Notes: a model not told the origin generated them from the sequence alone. 64,000 bases of DNA from Lacrimispora indolis DSM 755 (GCF_000526995.1 NZ_AZUI01000001.1:4196001-4260000), one strand, 5' to 3'. Counted from the stretch's first letter, positions 8,972-18,062 are shown. Numbers and translations: made by a program.

Positions 8972-9598
8972 GTGAAAACCAGCCATATTATTTATAAAGT
9001 AGATGACTTGTACCAGGCAGTAGAAGAATTTAAAGAAAAGGGATTTGAAGTGGAATATGGGACAGAGAAAAACCCATACAATGCAATTATTTATTTTTCC
9101 CAAGGGCCTTATCTGGAACTGCTTGCTTCAACTGGAATGCCGAAATTCATGAAGAGAATTTTGCGCATGTTTGGAAAAAGCAGATTGGCCGACCGCCTGG
9201 ATTATTGGGATAACCATAAAGGAGGCCCCTGCGGAGTCGCACTTGAGAACTATAAGACCGATTTAAGGGAAGAGAAGGGTATTCTGGAAAAATACAATCA
9301 GGGATATTTTGAAATGCCCTCACGGAGGAATGATACCAAGGGAAGAAAATTACGGTTTACGTGCCTGTTTCCTCATGAGATGCAGCTTCCTTTTCTTATG
9401 ACCTATTTTAACATTGATCCGAAACCTGAGAACTTTATACACCCCAACGGTATAAACGGGATCAAGAACATATCCTTTGGAACGAGGGAAGAGTTGATAC
9501 CGATTATTAAGGAACTATGTGACGATCCGGTATTGACTCTGTTTACAGGGAACGGGATCAAAGATCTGGAATTTGAATATTCAGTTAAAGAAATATAA
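8972..9598 (+). CDS. VOC family protein (glyoxalase-like domain)
   Basis: 208 aa. The N-terminal half has the VOC pattern HIIYKVDDLYQAVEEFKEKGF, a metal-binding His at the start of the first beta-alpha unit, and YFSQGPYLELLA, matching Glyoxalase-like domain 3 proteins. Translation starts at GTG behind AGGAGG. It ends the TetR-ABC-methyltransferase group, followed by a terminator. The reaction is unknown. Confidence 0.75.
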   Translation: MKTSHIIYKVDDLYQAVEEFKEKGFEVEYGTEKNPYNAIIYFSQGPYLELLASTGMPKFMKRILRMFGKSRLADRLDYWDNHKGGPCGVALENYKTDLREEKGILEKYNQGYFEMPSRRNDTKGRKLRFTCLFPHEMQLPFLMTYFNIDPKPENFIHPNGINGIKNISFGTREELIPIIKELCDDPVLTLFTGNGIKDLEFEYSVKEI

Positions 9599-9604
9599 AG
9601 ACAG

Positions 9605-9628
9605 GCCGCCATTTTTGGCGGCTTTTTT
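9605..9628 (+). terminator. Intrinsic terminator after the VOC gene
   Basis: GCCGCC/GGCGGC stem (9605-9610, 9617-9622) with a 6-base loop and TTTTTT. Confidence 0.85.
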
Positions 9629-9760
9629 ATCGTATAGGGAAGTTCCTCCTATACGATAAAAACCCTCCGGGAGGATCGCACTGCGGCGGCAGGGTTGGAT
9701 GTCGCCTGGGCGACCCGCCGCAGGCGGAGAATCCCGCTTGCGGGATTCTTTCTTATATAA
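9626..9760. repeat. GC-rich intergenic palindromic repeat element
   Basis: The stretch starts with a perfect 13-bp inverted repeat (TTTATCGTATAGG at 9626-9638, CCTATACGATAAA at 9648-9660). GC-rich hairpins follow, including GAATCCCGC/GCGGGATTC near 9729-9747. Part of it (AAAACCCTCCGGGA and a GCGCACT-like motif) recurs in shortened form at about 29506-29575. It is not coding. It looks like one member of a dispersed repeat family. Confidence 0.5.
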
Positions 9761-9840
9761 TAGGAAATTCCTCTCAAATTCTTATTTATGTAAACAAATA
9801 GCCCTGCGAGAGCAGGGCATAGGTAACAGACGATGCTGAG

Positions 9841-10020
9841 TTAGAAGATATAAAAACCTTCTTCAAATTCGTCATCATCAAGGTCATCATCCTCAATAAG
9901 GAAATAATGCATGTCAAGCAGGTCAGAATCGGTCATACCTTTTACTAGCTTTGCAGTCATGCCTTCCGGAGGATTTTTGATATATTTTTGCCTGAGTTCC
10001 TCTAATTGATTTGGATCCAT
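9841..10020 (-). CDS. Small acidic protein associated with the IS91-type transposase
   Basis: 59 aa from the ATG preceded by GGGAGG; an ATG 15 bases upstream overlaps that site and is less likely. The C-terminus is strongly acidic (EDDDLDDDEFEEGFY). It starts 55 bases downstream of the transposase stop on the same strand, so it probably shares the transcript. Function unknown; an accessory role in transposition or regulation is a guess from position. Confidence 0.55.
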   Translation of the reverse strand: MDPNQLEELRQKYIKNPPEGMTAKLVKGMTDSDLLDMHYFLIEDDDLDDDEFEEGFYIF

Positions 10021-10074
10021 TGAAGCACCTCCCATCTTTGGATACTTCTAGTATGAAACAGATGGGATAGAAAA

Positions 10075-11232
10075 TCAAGCAGAATTACCACTGGAGCGGC
10101 AACGATGTTTTGCCATTGTCCTTTCATAAAGTTCAATTAGAGGGACCCGTTTGTGGTTATGGTAGAGTTCTAAAAAAGCCATGTCATGCTTACATTTTGG
10201 GCATTGCAAGGGGTCATATCCGAAAGATAAGAGAAAAAGAGTGCGCCACCGATTGAAGTCTAAGAGGGTCTTGTGCTTTGATTTTGGCACAGCTCTAAAA
10301 AGTAACTTATCTACCTCACGGTGCCTTGCATAAAGGCCATAGTATCGGATCATTTTAAAATGCTTTTCTGGTATGTGCTGGATAAGAAGCTTCATGAAAT
10401 CCAGCACGGGCATTGTTTTCATAACAAAAGAGTTATCCTCGTGCTTATTGTAATGAAAGGCCACATTTGTGCCATCGTAGGAATCAATCCTGGAAGTGGC
10501 AATGACAGGGCGTCCGAGATAACGGCTGATATATTTCACTACGGTATCAGAATCGCATAGATTAGGCTTTGCATAAACGTAGAATCCATTTTTGTCTTTA
10601 TAATAAATGGCAGCTTTTGTTTTTTTGAAAGAGGGACCGATGCGTTTTTCCATTTCATTTAGAAGAGCGGTTTGGAAAGCCATTCTTAAATAGGTGTAGT
10701 TGAAATGCTTCACAATGCGCCAAAAGCCATCGTCAGAGAACCCGCCCTCTGAAAGAAGGCAGTGGATATGGGGGTTCCACTCAAGAGGTCGGCCGAAGGT
10801 GTGGAGAACACAGATGAAACCAGGAACAAAGTTTCTACTTTTATTTATTGAGAGAAACATTCTGAGAATGACACTGCGAACTGCGTGGAAAAGACAATCC
10901 AGTAGAGTACGGTCTTCGAGGAAGAAGGGGCGTAGATCTTCATCAATGGTAAAAACACAGTGTCGGTGGGTGCAGCGGATGAGCTTAAAGGCCATTTTTG
11001 TTGAGCGTTCAATACAATATCTGTTGCTGCAGGTAGGGCAAAACTTGGAATGGCAACGGAAAGGAAGAAACTTAAGCTCACCACAAAAAGGGCATCCATA
11101 CAAGGCGCCGCCGAAAGAAGGATCCCCACAGTGAATCATTTTTTCAACATTCTCTGTGACAATGTCACGAGGATGAAGAATATATAGCATTTCTTCATAA
11201 TGGTCAGTAAAAATCTTTTGTAGGACATTCAT
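10075..11232 (-). CDS. IS91-family transposase (HUH endonuclease)
   Basis: 385 aa. The N-terminal zinc-binding domain has CPFC and CPTCSNRYC pairs (residues about 45-75). The HUH motif is seen as WNPHIHCL near residue 155, and the Y2-type catalytic region follows. A second Cys pair (CPKCKHD) lies near the C-terminus. Its length is typical and the frame is intact, so it may be active. It cuts and transfers single strands in rolling-circle transposition. It separates the VOC gene from an importer operon on the other strand. Confidence 0.9.
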   Translation of the reverse strand: MNVLQKIFTDHYEEMLYILHPRDIVTENVEKMIHCGDPSFGGALYGCPFCGELKFLPFRCHSKFCPTCSNRYCIERSTKMAFKLIRCTHRHCVFTIDEDLRPFFLEDRTLLDCLFHAVRSVILRMFLSINKSRNFVPGFICVLHTFGRPLEWNPHIHCLLSEGGFSDDGFWRIVKHFNYTYLRMAFQTALLNEMEKRIGPSFKKTKAAIYYKDKNGFYVYAKPNLCDSDTVVKYISRYLGRPVIATSRIDSYDGTNVAFHYNKHEDNSFVMKTMPVLDFMKLLIQHIPEKHFKMIRYYGLYARHREVDKLLFRAVPKSKHKTLLDFNRWRTLFLLSFGYDPLQCPKCKHDMAFLELYHNHKRVPLIELYERTMAKHRCRSSGNSA

Positions 11233-11266
11233 AATACTATTATAAAGGAAAAGTTGTAAAAAGGAA

Positions 11267-11302
11267 TCCCCTAATTCCCCTCATGAATGAGGGGCTAGGG
11301 GA
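11267..11302. repeat. Nested hairpin upstream of the IS91-type transposase gene
   Basis: An outer stem TCCCCTA/TAGGGGA (11267-11273, 11296-11302) encloses an inner stem CCCCTCAT/ATGAGGGG (11277-11284, 11287-11294). It may mark the origin or terminus end of the element. The remaining bases to 11521 are AT-rich with no ORF I can support. Confidence 0.5.
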
Positions 11303-11521
11303 GTTGAGGTGCCGAAGGCACTTATTTATTGGAAATTATGAATTATGTACATGTATGACGGGGAAATAAATGAAAAATAGTGCAAAAGTTCAGAATGACA
11401 AAAGAAATGTAAGAATATTAAATGGAAAAATGCACATCAGAATCATATAATTAGACCATCGGAATTAAAACATTCCTATATATTGGTGAACACAAATAAT
11501 TTTATAAAGGAGAGGTTATAT

Positions 11522-12643
11522 ATGAAAAAAAGATTATTAACAGCTTCACTGGCAGCACTGGCAGCATTAAGCTTATCCGCCTGCAGCGGCGGCGGAAAGC
11601 CTGCGGAAACCACGGCAGCTCCCCAGACTTCTGCGGAGACCGCAGCTCCTGCTGAAACAAAGGCAGAGGAATCAAAGGCCGGAGGGGAAGCGGCAGCAAA
11701 GGCTCCGGAGGATTACAAAGGAACAGTTGTGGTCTATTCTCCCCATGATGCGGACCCCCTAAATGCAGGCGTGAACTTATTCATGGAGAAGTACCCAAAT
11801 GTTAAGGTGGAAGTAGTGGCAGCCGGTACAGGAGAGCTGTGCAACCGTATTGCAGCCGAGTCCGCAAATCCCATTGCAGACGTATTATGGGGCGGCGGTG
11901 CTGATTCACTGGCAGCGTTTAAGGATTATTTCGCTCCCTATGTATGTGCCAACGACGAATTTATAGGTGAAGCTTATAAGGATGCTGATGACATGTGGAT
12001 CGGGGAAAGCCCTCTGCCCATGGTCATCTTTTACAACAAAGATTTGATTGAGAAGGCTGGCCTTACCATTCCTGAGACATGGGAGGATTTAACAAAGCCT
12101 GAATGGAAAGGCAAGATCGCATACTGCCTGCCTTCCAAGTCCGGCTCTGCCTACACCCAGCTGTGCACCATGATCCTGGGCCATGGCGGCAAAGAAGCAG
12201 GATGGGATTTTATTAAGAAATTATATGACAACCTGGACGGCAAGATCGTAGACTCTTCCGGAAAATGCCACAAGATGGTTGCAGACGGGGAATTCTACGT
12301 AGGTCTGACTTTGGAGAAATCCGCAGTTCAGTATAAGGAGGATCCTTCGGTTGGATTCGTATATCCCAAAGACGGAACCAGTGCAGTGCCGGATGGTGTG
12401 GCTCTTGTAAAGGGCGGCCCCAACGAGGAGAACGCAAAGCTGTTTATCGATTTCGTTACGTCAAAGGAATGCCAGACGGAGCAGAGCAAGAACTGGGGCC
12501 GCCGTCCGGTAAGAAGCGACATGGAAGTAGGCGAAGGATTGGCGAAGCTGCAGGATATCGTACTGGTGGATTATGATTTTGACTGGGCGGCAAATGAGAA
12601 AGAAACCATTATTGAGAGATTCAATGACATTATGGTCAATTAA
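11522..12643 (+). CDS. AfuA/FbpA-type ABC substrate-binding lipoprotein
   Basis: 373 aa with signal peptide and lipobox LSACSG, then an Ala/Glu-rich linker. The body is the Fe(III)/sugar-phosphate SBP fold: VVVYSPHDADPLNAG, YNKDLIEKAGL, PEWKGKIAY, and SGSAYTQL. I see no tandem Tyr pair of the kind that ligates iron in FbpA. ATG 11522 follows AAAGGAGAG. It heads a binding protein-ATPase-permease set, with phosphoglucomutase next. AfuA of this family is known to bind hexose phosphates; that fits the neighbourhood better than iron, but it is inference. Confidence 0.82.
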   Translation: MKKRLLTASLAALAALSLSACSGGGKPAETTAAPQTSAETAAPAETKAEESKAGGEAAAKAPEDYKGTVVVYSPHDADPLNAGVNLFMEKYPNVKVEVVAAGTGELCNRIAAESANPIADVLWGGGADSLAAFKDYFAPYVCANDEFIGEAYKDADDMWIGESPLPMVIFYNKDLIEKAGLTIPETWEDLTKPEWKGKIAYCLPSKSGSAYTQLCTMILGHGGKEAGWDFIKKLYDNLDGKIVDSSGKCHKMVADGEFYVGLTLEKSAVQYKEDPSVGFVYPKDGTSAVPDGVALVKGGPNEENAKLFIDFVTSKECQTEQSKNWGRRPVRSDMEVGEGLAKLQDIVLVDYDFDWAANEKETIIERFNDIMVN

Positions 12644-12669
12644 AAAAGGATAGGAATACATTTTGACAA

Positions 12670-12709
12670 AAAAGACTGTCCCAGCCCTTCGGGGACAGGA
12701 CAGTCTTTT
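12670..12709 (+). terminator. Internal stem-loop between binding-protein and ATPase genes
   Basis: Perfect 12-bp stem (AAAAGACTGTCC at 12670-12681, GGACAGTCTTTT at 12698-12709). It lies within the operon and its T run is only part of the stem. It probably acts as a partial terminator or RNA-stabilising hairpin that gives more binding protein than ATPase. Confidence 0.65.
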
Positions 12710-12758
12710 GCTGTAAGAGGCAGGAAGACAGCCAAAGGGTTAAGGAGGAGCGAAAAGT

Positions 12759-13838
12759 ATGAGCCATGCAGTTATTATTAAACAGGCCGTGAAGAAGTAC
12801 GGTGATTTTACAGCGCTAAATGGGGTGGATTTAGAGATGAAGCCGGGGGAATTTTTCACACTGCTTGGCCCCTCCGGATGCGGCAAGACGACCCTGCTTC
12901 GCATGATCGCAGGATTCAATTCTGTGGATGGCGGGGAGATCTGTTTTGATGATAAGGTAATCAACAATATGGAGGCCCACAAGAGGGATATTGGCATGGT
13001 GTTCCAGAACTACGCCATCTTTCCTCATTTAACCGTGGCTGAGAATGTGGCCTACGGCCTGAAAGCTAAAAAATATCCAAAGGACCAGATCGGCCGCAAG
13101 GTGGAGGAGGCCTTAGACCTGGTGCAGATTAAAAACTTAAAGGACAGAAAACCCAATGAGCTGTCCGGCGGCCAGCAGCAGCGGGTGGCTCTGGCAAGGG
13201 CATTTGTCATTGAGCCGGGGGTGCTTCTCATGGATGAGCCCTTATCCAACTTAGACGCAAAGCTGAGAGTGCAGATGAGAACGGTTATCAAGAAACTGCA
13301 AAGACGCCTTGGGATCACCACTATTTACGTCACCCACGACCAGGAGGAGGCTCTGGCTATATCCGACCGGATCGCAGTTATGAAGGAAGGCAATATCATG
13401 CAGGTGGGATCGCCGGAAGAGATTTACAAAAAGCCGGAAAATACCTTTGTGGCAGGATTCATCGGAGTATCAAACTTCATTGACTGTGAGGTGGAGGGAA
13501 GCGATCCGGACAGCGCCGTTTTAAACATCAAGGACGAATGCAGTTTAACCTGCAGGCTGAAATCCGCCTACAAAGGAAAGGGGATCATTTCCGCAAGGCC
13601 GGAGCAGATGTTCTTCGATGAAAAGGAAGGGCTTCCCGGCCGGATCGTCATTTCCACCTTCCTTGGGGATTTCATTGAGTATGAGATCCAGTTAAACAAT
13701 GGCAAGACCATTCAATTAAACGAATACACAAAGGATGCCGGCGACTTACGGCCTGACGGTCAGGAGGTGCGGGTGAACTTTGATATCAGTGCGGTAGGTG
13801 TATACGATGCCCAGACCCAGGAGGTGATATCATGGTAA
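12759..13838 (+). CDS. AfuC/FbpC/PotA-type ABC transporter ATPase
   Basis: 359 aa. The ATPase core has Walker A GPSGCGKTT near residue 37, signature LSGGQQQR, Walker B VLLMDEPLSNLD and H-loop VTHDQEEA. A C-terminal regulatory TOBE-like domain follows from about residue 240. The start follows AAGGAGGAG. The permease gene overlaps its last 7 bases. It energises uptake with the fused permease downstream. Confidence 0.92.
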   Translation: MSHAVIIKQAVKKYGDFTALNGVDLEMKPGEFFTLLGPSGCGKTTLLRMIAGFNSVDGGEICFDDKVINNMEAHKRDIGMVFQNYAIFPHLTVAENVAYGLKAKKYPKDQIGRKVEEALDLVQIKNLKDRKPNELSGGQQQRVALARAFVIEPGVLLMDEPLSNLDAKLRVQMRTVIKKLQRRLGITTIYVTHDQEEALAISDRIAVMKEGNIMQVGSPEEIYKKPENTFVAGFIGVSNFIDCEVEGSDPDSAVLNIKDECSLTCRLKSAYKGKGIISARPEQMFFDEKEGLPGRIVISTFLGDFIEYEIQLNNGKTIQLNEYTKDAGDLRPDGQEVRVNFDISAVGVYDAQTQEVISW

Positions 13839-15484
13839 AGAAAGGAAAGAAGCTGGACTTCTGGTTTTGGGTGAAAGTGGCGGTAGTGGGGTTTATGCTG
13901 CTGTTTCTGATCTATCCGTTCTGCACCCTGATTACACGTAGCTTCTTCTCCGGCAAGGTGGAAGGCTTCACCCTTGAGAACTACATCCGGTTTTTCACGA
14001 AAAAGTATTATTATTCCTCCCTTGGGAGAAGCCTGTTTGTCTCCATTGTCACCACGGCTACGACGCTGGCCGTAGGGGTTCCCATGGCCTATCTCATGTC
14101 CAGATACAATGTTTTTGGAAAACGTTTTATCCATATATTCATCATTATGAGCCTTATGAGCCCGCCCTTTATCGGCGCTTACAGCTGGATCATGCTGTTC
14201 GGGCGTGCGGGCTTTGTCACACAGTTTTTTGAAGGCATTGGGATCCACCTTCCCAGTATTTATGGAAAACTGGGCATTATTCTTGTCTTCACGTTCAAGC
14301 TGTTTCCCTATGTGTATTTATATACGTCAGGGGCAATGGGAAGCATTGACTCAAGCCTTGAGGAAGCGGCGGAGAATCTGGGAAGCAACAAGCTGCGCAG
14401 GCTTTTGACCATTACCATACCGGTCATTCTTCCCTCCATCGCTGCCGGAGCCATCATGGTATTTATGACCAGCCTTGCGGACTTTGGTACACCCATGCTC
14501 ATCGGTGAAGGCTATATGGTTCTTCCTGTGCTGGTATATAACGAATATATGAGTGAAATCGGCGGAAATGCCCATTTAGCCAGCGCCCTGTCCGTAATTG
14601 TGGTCCTCTGTTCCACAACGGTGCTTTTGCTGCAGAAATATTTCGTAACCAGAAAAAACTATGTCATGACAGCCATGAGACCGCCTAAGGAAGAACAGCT
14701 TCACGGCTTAAAACGCTTTCTGGTAACCTTGCCGGTTATGCTGGTGACCTTTATCGGCATTCTTCCCCAGATCGTGGTGGTTGTCAGCAGTTTTGTAAAA
14801 AGCGATTTTACAGGCTTTAAAAAAGGCTTCAGCATAGAAAGCTATGTGACGATTTTTAACAGGCTGTGGACTAATATCCGTAATACGTTCGTATTCTCTG
14901 CCACAGCCATTGTATTCATTATCGTGCTTGGCATGCTGATATCCTACATTGTGATACGTCAGAAAGGGATAGCAGGGCAGCTGATGGATCTTCTTATTAT
15001 GTTCCCCTTTGTCATTCCTGGCGCCGTACTTGGCATCAGCCTGATCGTAGCCTTTAATAAGCAGCCCATGATCCTTACAGGTACTGCTGTTATTATGATT
15101 ATAGCCTTTGTAGTCAGGAAGCTGCCCTATACGGTGCGGTCAGGAAGTGCTTTCCTGCAGCAGATGGACCCAAGTGTGGAGGAGGCCTCCATCAGCCTGG
15201 GCGTGTCACCCATGAGGACCTTTGTCAAGGTGACAGCAAGGCTCATGGCCCCCGGCATCCTGTCAGGAGCTATCTTAAGCTGGATCACCTGCATCAATGA
15301 GCTGTCCTCCAGCGTTATGCTTTACGGCGGCAAAACAAGTACCATATCCGTAGCCATCTATACGGAGGTTGTCCGAAACAGCTATGGCACAGCGGCGGCA
15401 CTGGCCTCCATACTGACCGTCAGCACCGTCATATCCCTTCTCATTTTCCTGAAGGTGAGCAAGGGGAGGGTTTCGGTTGTATAA
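13832..15484 (+). CDS. AfuB/FbpB-type ABC transporter permease (fused two-domain)
   Basis: 550 aa with two membrane domains in one chain. Each has a coupling loop: SLEEAAENLGSNKLRRLLTITIP near residue 175 and SVEEASISLGVSPMRTFVKV near residue 450. This is the normal arrangement for FbpB/AfuB, where one protein forms the whole pore. It follows the ATPase with overlapping ends. A long hairpin closes the operon after it. Confidence 0.92.
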   Translation: MVKKGKKLDFWFWVKVAVVGFMLLFLIYPFCTLITRSFFSGKVEGFTLENYIRFFTKKYYYSSLGRSLFVSIVTTATTLAVGVPMAYLMSRYNVFGKRFIHIFIIMSLMSPPFIGAYSWIMLFGRAGFVTQFFEGIGIHLPSIYGKLGIILVFTFKLFPYVYLYTSGAMGSIDSSLEEAAENLGSNKLRRLLTITIPVILPSIAAGAIMVFMTSLADFGTPMLIGEGYMVLPVLVYNEYMSEIGGNAHLASALSVIVVLCSTTVLLLQKYFVTRKNYVMTAMRPPKEEQLHGLKRFLVTLPVMLVTFIGILPQIVVVVSSFVKSDFTGFKKGFSIESYVTIFNRLWTNIRNTFVFSATAIVFIIVLGMLISYIVIRQKGIAGQLMDLLIMFPFVIPGAVLGISLIVAFNKQPMILTGTAVIMIIAFVVRKLPYTVRSGSAFLQQMDPSVEEASISLGVSPMRTFVKVTARLMAPGILSGAILSWITCINELSSSVMLYGGKTSTISVAIYTEVVRNSYGTAAALASILTVSTVISLLIFLKVSKGRVSVV

Positions 15485-15509
15485 CATTCACGAAAGCAAT
15501 GAGCAGTGC

Positions 15510-15574
15510 GAAAAAAGGCAGAAACAGATTTTCGTTGTGCTCGCACATAAAAAAATCTGTTTCTGCCTTTTTTC
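15510..15574. terminator. Long inverted-repeat terminator
   Basis: About 23-bp near-perfect stem (GAAAAAAGGCAGAAACAG... at 15510-15532, its complement at 15552-15574) with an 18-base loop. Runs of A on one side and T on the other allow termination in both directions. Confidence 0.8.
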
Positions 15575-15592
15575 ATAGGGCGAATGCCCGTG

Positions 15593-15621
15593 AGCTGGTA
15601 AAACCTACGGTTTTACCAGCT
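15593..15621. repeat. Perfect 13-bp palindrome before phosphoglucomutase
   Basis: AGCTGGTAAAACC and GGTTTTACCAGCT are separated by TAC. No T run follows, so it is not a plain terminator. It could be an operator or an RNA hairpin in the leader of the next gene. Confidence 0.5.
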
Positions 15622-15706
15622 GCGCTGCGGATCCATGCCACAACAATCTGCCCAAAGTTTTCTTTTGAAGGCTTTGGGCATTTTCAGAAAAGGAGGAATA
15701 CAAAGG

Positions 15707-17155
15707 ATGGTAACATTTGGCACAGGTGGCTGGAGAGCCATTATCGGAGAAGATTTTACAAAAGAAAACATCCAAAAGCTGGCTCTTGCCGTCAGCCTTA
15801 AAATGAAAACAGAAAAAAAAGAGGAAGAAGGTATCGTCATAGGATATGACAGACGTTTTCTGTCCAAGGAGGCGGTCATATGGGCCTGTGAAATATTCGG
15901 AAGTCAGGGAATCAGGGTATTTTTCATTAACCGCAGTTCCCCCACACCTCTCATCATGTTTTATGTGATGAAGCACCGGTTAAGCTACGGCATGATGGTA
16001 ACGGCCAGCCATAACCCAGCCATTTATAACGGGATCAAGGTGTTTACCTATGGAGGGCGTGATGCAGATGAGACGCAGACCCGGGATATTGAAACGTATC
16101 TCTCAGAAGCGGAGAAAATATACCGGCCAAACCGCCAGGAGGCAGGACAAATGCCCCCGGCCTCTTATCTGCAGCTTGTGAAAAAAGGAGTAGTAGAGGA
16201 AATCAATCCACTAAACGAATATCTTGACAATATCATATCCGTTATTGACATGGAGGCCATACGCTCCCGGGATTTCCGGGTTGCTATTGACCCCATGTAC
16301 GGAGTGAGCTTAACGGCCTTAAGCACCATCCTTTCCGTTGCCAGGTGTACCATTGAAACCATCAACGACCAGCATGACACGTTGTTTGGCGGAAAAATGC
16401 CTGCGCCTACGGAGCAGACCCTGCGGAGCCTTCAGAATTATGTGCTGGACCGTTACTGCGATATTGGAATCGCCACGGATGGAGATGCGGACAGACTGGG
16501 TGTCATTGATGACCAGGGCCGCTACCTTCATGCCAACAACATTCTGGTGATGCTTTATTACTATCTTCTGAAATATAAGGGCTGGCGCGGGCCTGTGGTC
16601 CGAAGCCTTTCCACCACCCATGTGCTGGACCGTGTGGCGGAAAGCTTCGGACAAACATGCTATGAGGTTCCCGTTGGATTTAAGTTTGTATCCGCAAAGA
16701 TGCAGGAGACAGATGCCATCATCGGCGGGGAGTCCTCCGGCGGCCTTACGGTTAAGGGTCATATTCATGGCAAGGATGGAATCTATGCCGCCTCCCTTCT
16801 CATAGAAATGATGGCAGTATCCGGGAAAAAGCTGTCTGAGATTGCAGCAGACATCCGCCGGGAGTATGGAGCAATTCATATGACGGAACGGGATTACCGT
16901 TTTACAGCCGAAGAAAAGGAGAGAATCAGCCGGATCCTTATGATTGACCGGGAGCTTCCCCTGCTGCCTTTTGAAATTGACAAAATCTCTTATATGGATG
17001 GCTGTAAAATTTACTTTAAAAACGGCGGCTGGGTGATCGCAAGATTCTCCGGTACAGAACCGCTGCTGCGGATCTTCTGCGAGATGGAGGCAGAGGCGGA
17101 TTCTGTAAGCGTGTGCAGCTTGTTTGAGGAGTATTTGGGTCTGCAGGCGGGATAG
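15707..17155 (+). CDS. Phosphoglucomutase/phosphomannomutase family protein
   Basis: 482 aa alpha-D-phosphohexomutase. The phosphoserine loop is TASHNPAIYNGIK near residue 103, the metal loop is DGDADRLG, the sugar loop is GGESSGG and the phosphate-binding loop is RFSGTEPLLR near the end. It interconverts hexose 1- and 6-phosphates. I chose ATG 15707 because AAAGGAGG precedes it; an upstream ATG at 15635 lies inside the intergenic palindrome region. The location beside an AfuABC-like importer supports uptake of phosphorylated sugars. Confidence 0.9.
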   Translation: MVTFGTGGWRAIIGEDFTKENIQKLALAVSLKMKTEKKEEEGIVIGYDRRFLSKEAVIWACEIFGSQGIRVFFINRSSPTPLIMFYVMKHRLSYGMMVTASHNPAIYNGIKVFTYGGRDADETQTRDIETYLSEAEKIYRPNRQEAGQMPPASYLQLVKKGVVEEINPLNEYLDNIISVIDMEAIRSRDFRVAIDPMYGVSLTALSTILSVARCTIETINDQHDTLFGGKMPAPTEQTLRSLQNYVLDRYCDIGIATDGDADRLGVIDDQGRYLHANNILVMLYYYLLKYKGWRGPVVRSLSTTHVLDRVAESFGQTCYEVPVGFKFVSAKMQETDAIIGGESSGGLTVKGHIHGKDGIYAASLLIEMMAVSGKKLSEIAADIRREYGAIHMTERDYRFTAEEKERISRILMIDRELPLLPFEIDKISYMDGCKIYFKNGGWVIARFSGTEPLLRIFCEMEAEADSVSVCSLFEEYLGLQAG

Positions 17156-17166
17156 AAAAATAAAAA

Positions 17167-17202
17167 GGCTGCTGCAAAAGGAATCATTATTTTGCAGCAG
17201 CC
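17167..17202. terminator. Bidirectional terminator between convergent genes
   Basis: GGCTGCTGCAAAA at 17167-17179 pairs with TTTTGCAGCAGCC at 17190-17202 (13 bp). It lies between the converging phosphoglucomutase and PP2C-like genes. Confidence 0.85.
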
Positions 17203-17216
17203 CGTCTGTGCTTTTT

Positions 17217-18062
17217 TCATAAAGTATCAAAGCGGATATAGGTGCGGTCATCAAAGCTGTCATTTCCCTTAACCAGCCCTTTTGTGCCTTTGTTTTCCCG
17301 AAAGCAGAGAGGATCCTTTTCCATAAGCTCCCTGAGTACAGCCTCACTTTCTGCCAGAGTTTCTTTAAGGACGGGATAGCCGTCGCTTGCCAGGACCAGC
17401 CGGGAGCAGGGAGGTACGGGATAGATGATGACATGATCCGGTTGTATGGAGAAACCGTTCAATACATCATATCCGTAGGCAGAGTCTTCATTGGCGAAAA
17501 GAAGCTGGCGGCGCAGGAGGGGAAGGATGTATTCCCGTCCGGTGTCGTGGCAGGAAAGAGACGTTTCGGACCGTCCTGAAAGCAGCTCCGTCTGAATATA
17601 AAGACTCCTTACCTCAGAAAGCAGGCTGTCAATGGCCTTGCCATGGTGGTGAGGGATGCCGTTAATGATACACTGGCAGTCACCAAAGGCCCACACCTCT
17701 CTGCGGCGGTGGCTGTACAGGATGATCACTGCCTGCAGGCGTTCTTCGGGTGTTTCCTTAAGGATGTCACGGCGTGTACGGCAGGCCCGGGCCAGAGCTT
17801 CATTTAAATAGTCCATGGCACCGGCTCCGTCTATATCAGGAGTCATGGACGATAAAGCCTTCACAAGCACCTCTTTTGCATAGCGGCCGCTGGTCATGCT
17901 TTCCGAACCAGGCTTCAGACCGCCAGGCCAGGTGAGCACGCCCTTGCCTGTAACTCCGTCGATGACGGCAATAAAATTTTCATTTACAAACAGTCCATCT
18001 TCACACAGGCTGCTTCCGGTGTGTTTTGAGATAATGGATTGTTCAATAATATGTATTGCCAT
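17217..18062 (-). CDS. PP2C-like protein phosphatase domain protein
   Basis: 281 aa, starting at the ATG 6 bases after GGAGGTG; an in-frame ATG 15 bases upstream overlaps that site. PP2C metal-site motifs appear in order: CEDGLF (residue about 21), AVIDGVTGKG, LASDGYP and the terminal DDRTYIRFD. It is shorter than classical PP2C and lacks a clear DGMGG, so it belongs to a divergent branch. It lies opposite the phosphoglucomutase and two-component genes. The target is unknown. Confidence 0.7.
   Translation of the reverse strand: MAIHIIEQSIISKHTGSSLCEDGLFVNENFIAVIDGVTGKGVLTWPGGLKPGSESMTSGRYAKEVLVKALSSMTPDIDGAGAMDYLNEALARACRTRRDILKETPEERLQAVIILYSHRRREVWAFGDCQCIINGIPHHHGKAIDSLLSEVRSLYIQTELLSGRSETSLSCHDTGREYILPLLRRQLLFANEDSAYGYDVLNGFSIQPDHVIIYPVPPCSRLVLASDGYPVLKETLAESEAVLRELMEKDPLCFRENKGTKGLVKGNDSFDDRTYIRFDTL

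Larger units (their letters stand above)
9801..11302 (-). mobile_element. IS91-family element (limits approximate)
   Basis: The element contains the HUH transposase gene and its small companion ORF on the minus strand, flanked by hairpins at 9801-9818 (GCCCTGC/GCAGGGC) and 11267-11302. IS91 elements move by rolling circle, have no inverted terminal repeats and make no target duplication, so the exact ends cannot be read from one copy. I use the outermost hairpins as provisional limits. Confidence 0.55.

Noticed and set aside
11522..15484. Ferric iron importer FbpABC
   Set aside because: The gene order matches, but the binding protein shows no tandem Tyr iron ligand, no iron box precedes it, and phosphoglucomutase with a dedicated sensor follows. 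I keep the family name only.
16319..17434. 371-codon ORF on the minus strand inside phosphoglucomutase
   Set aside because: It lies opposite a clearly conserved gene, spans two unrelated genes and shows no family motif or ribosome binding site.
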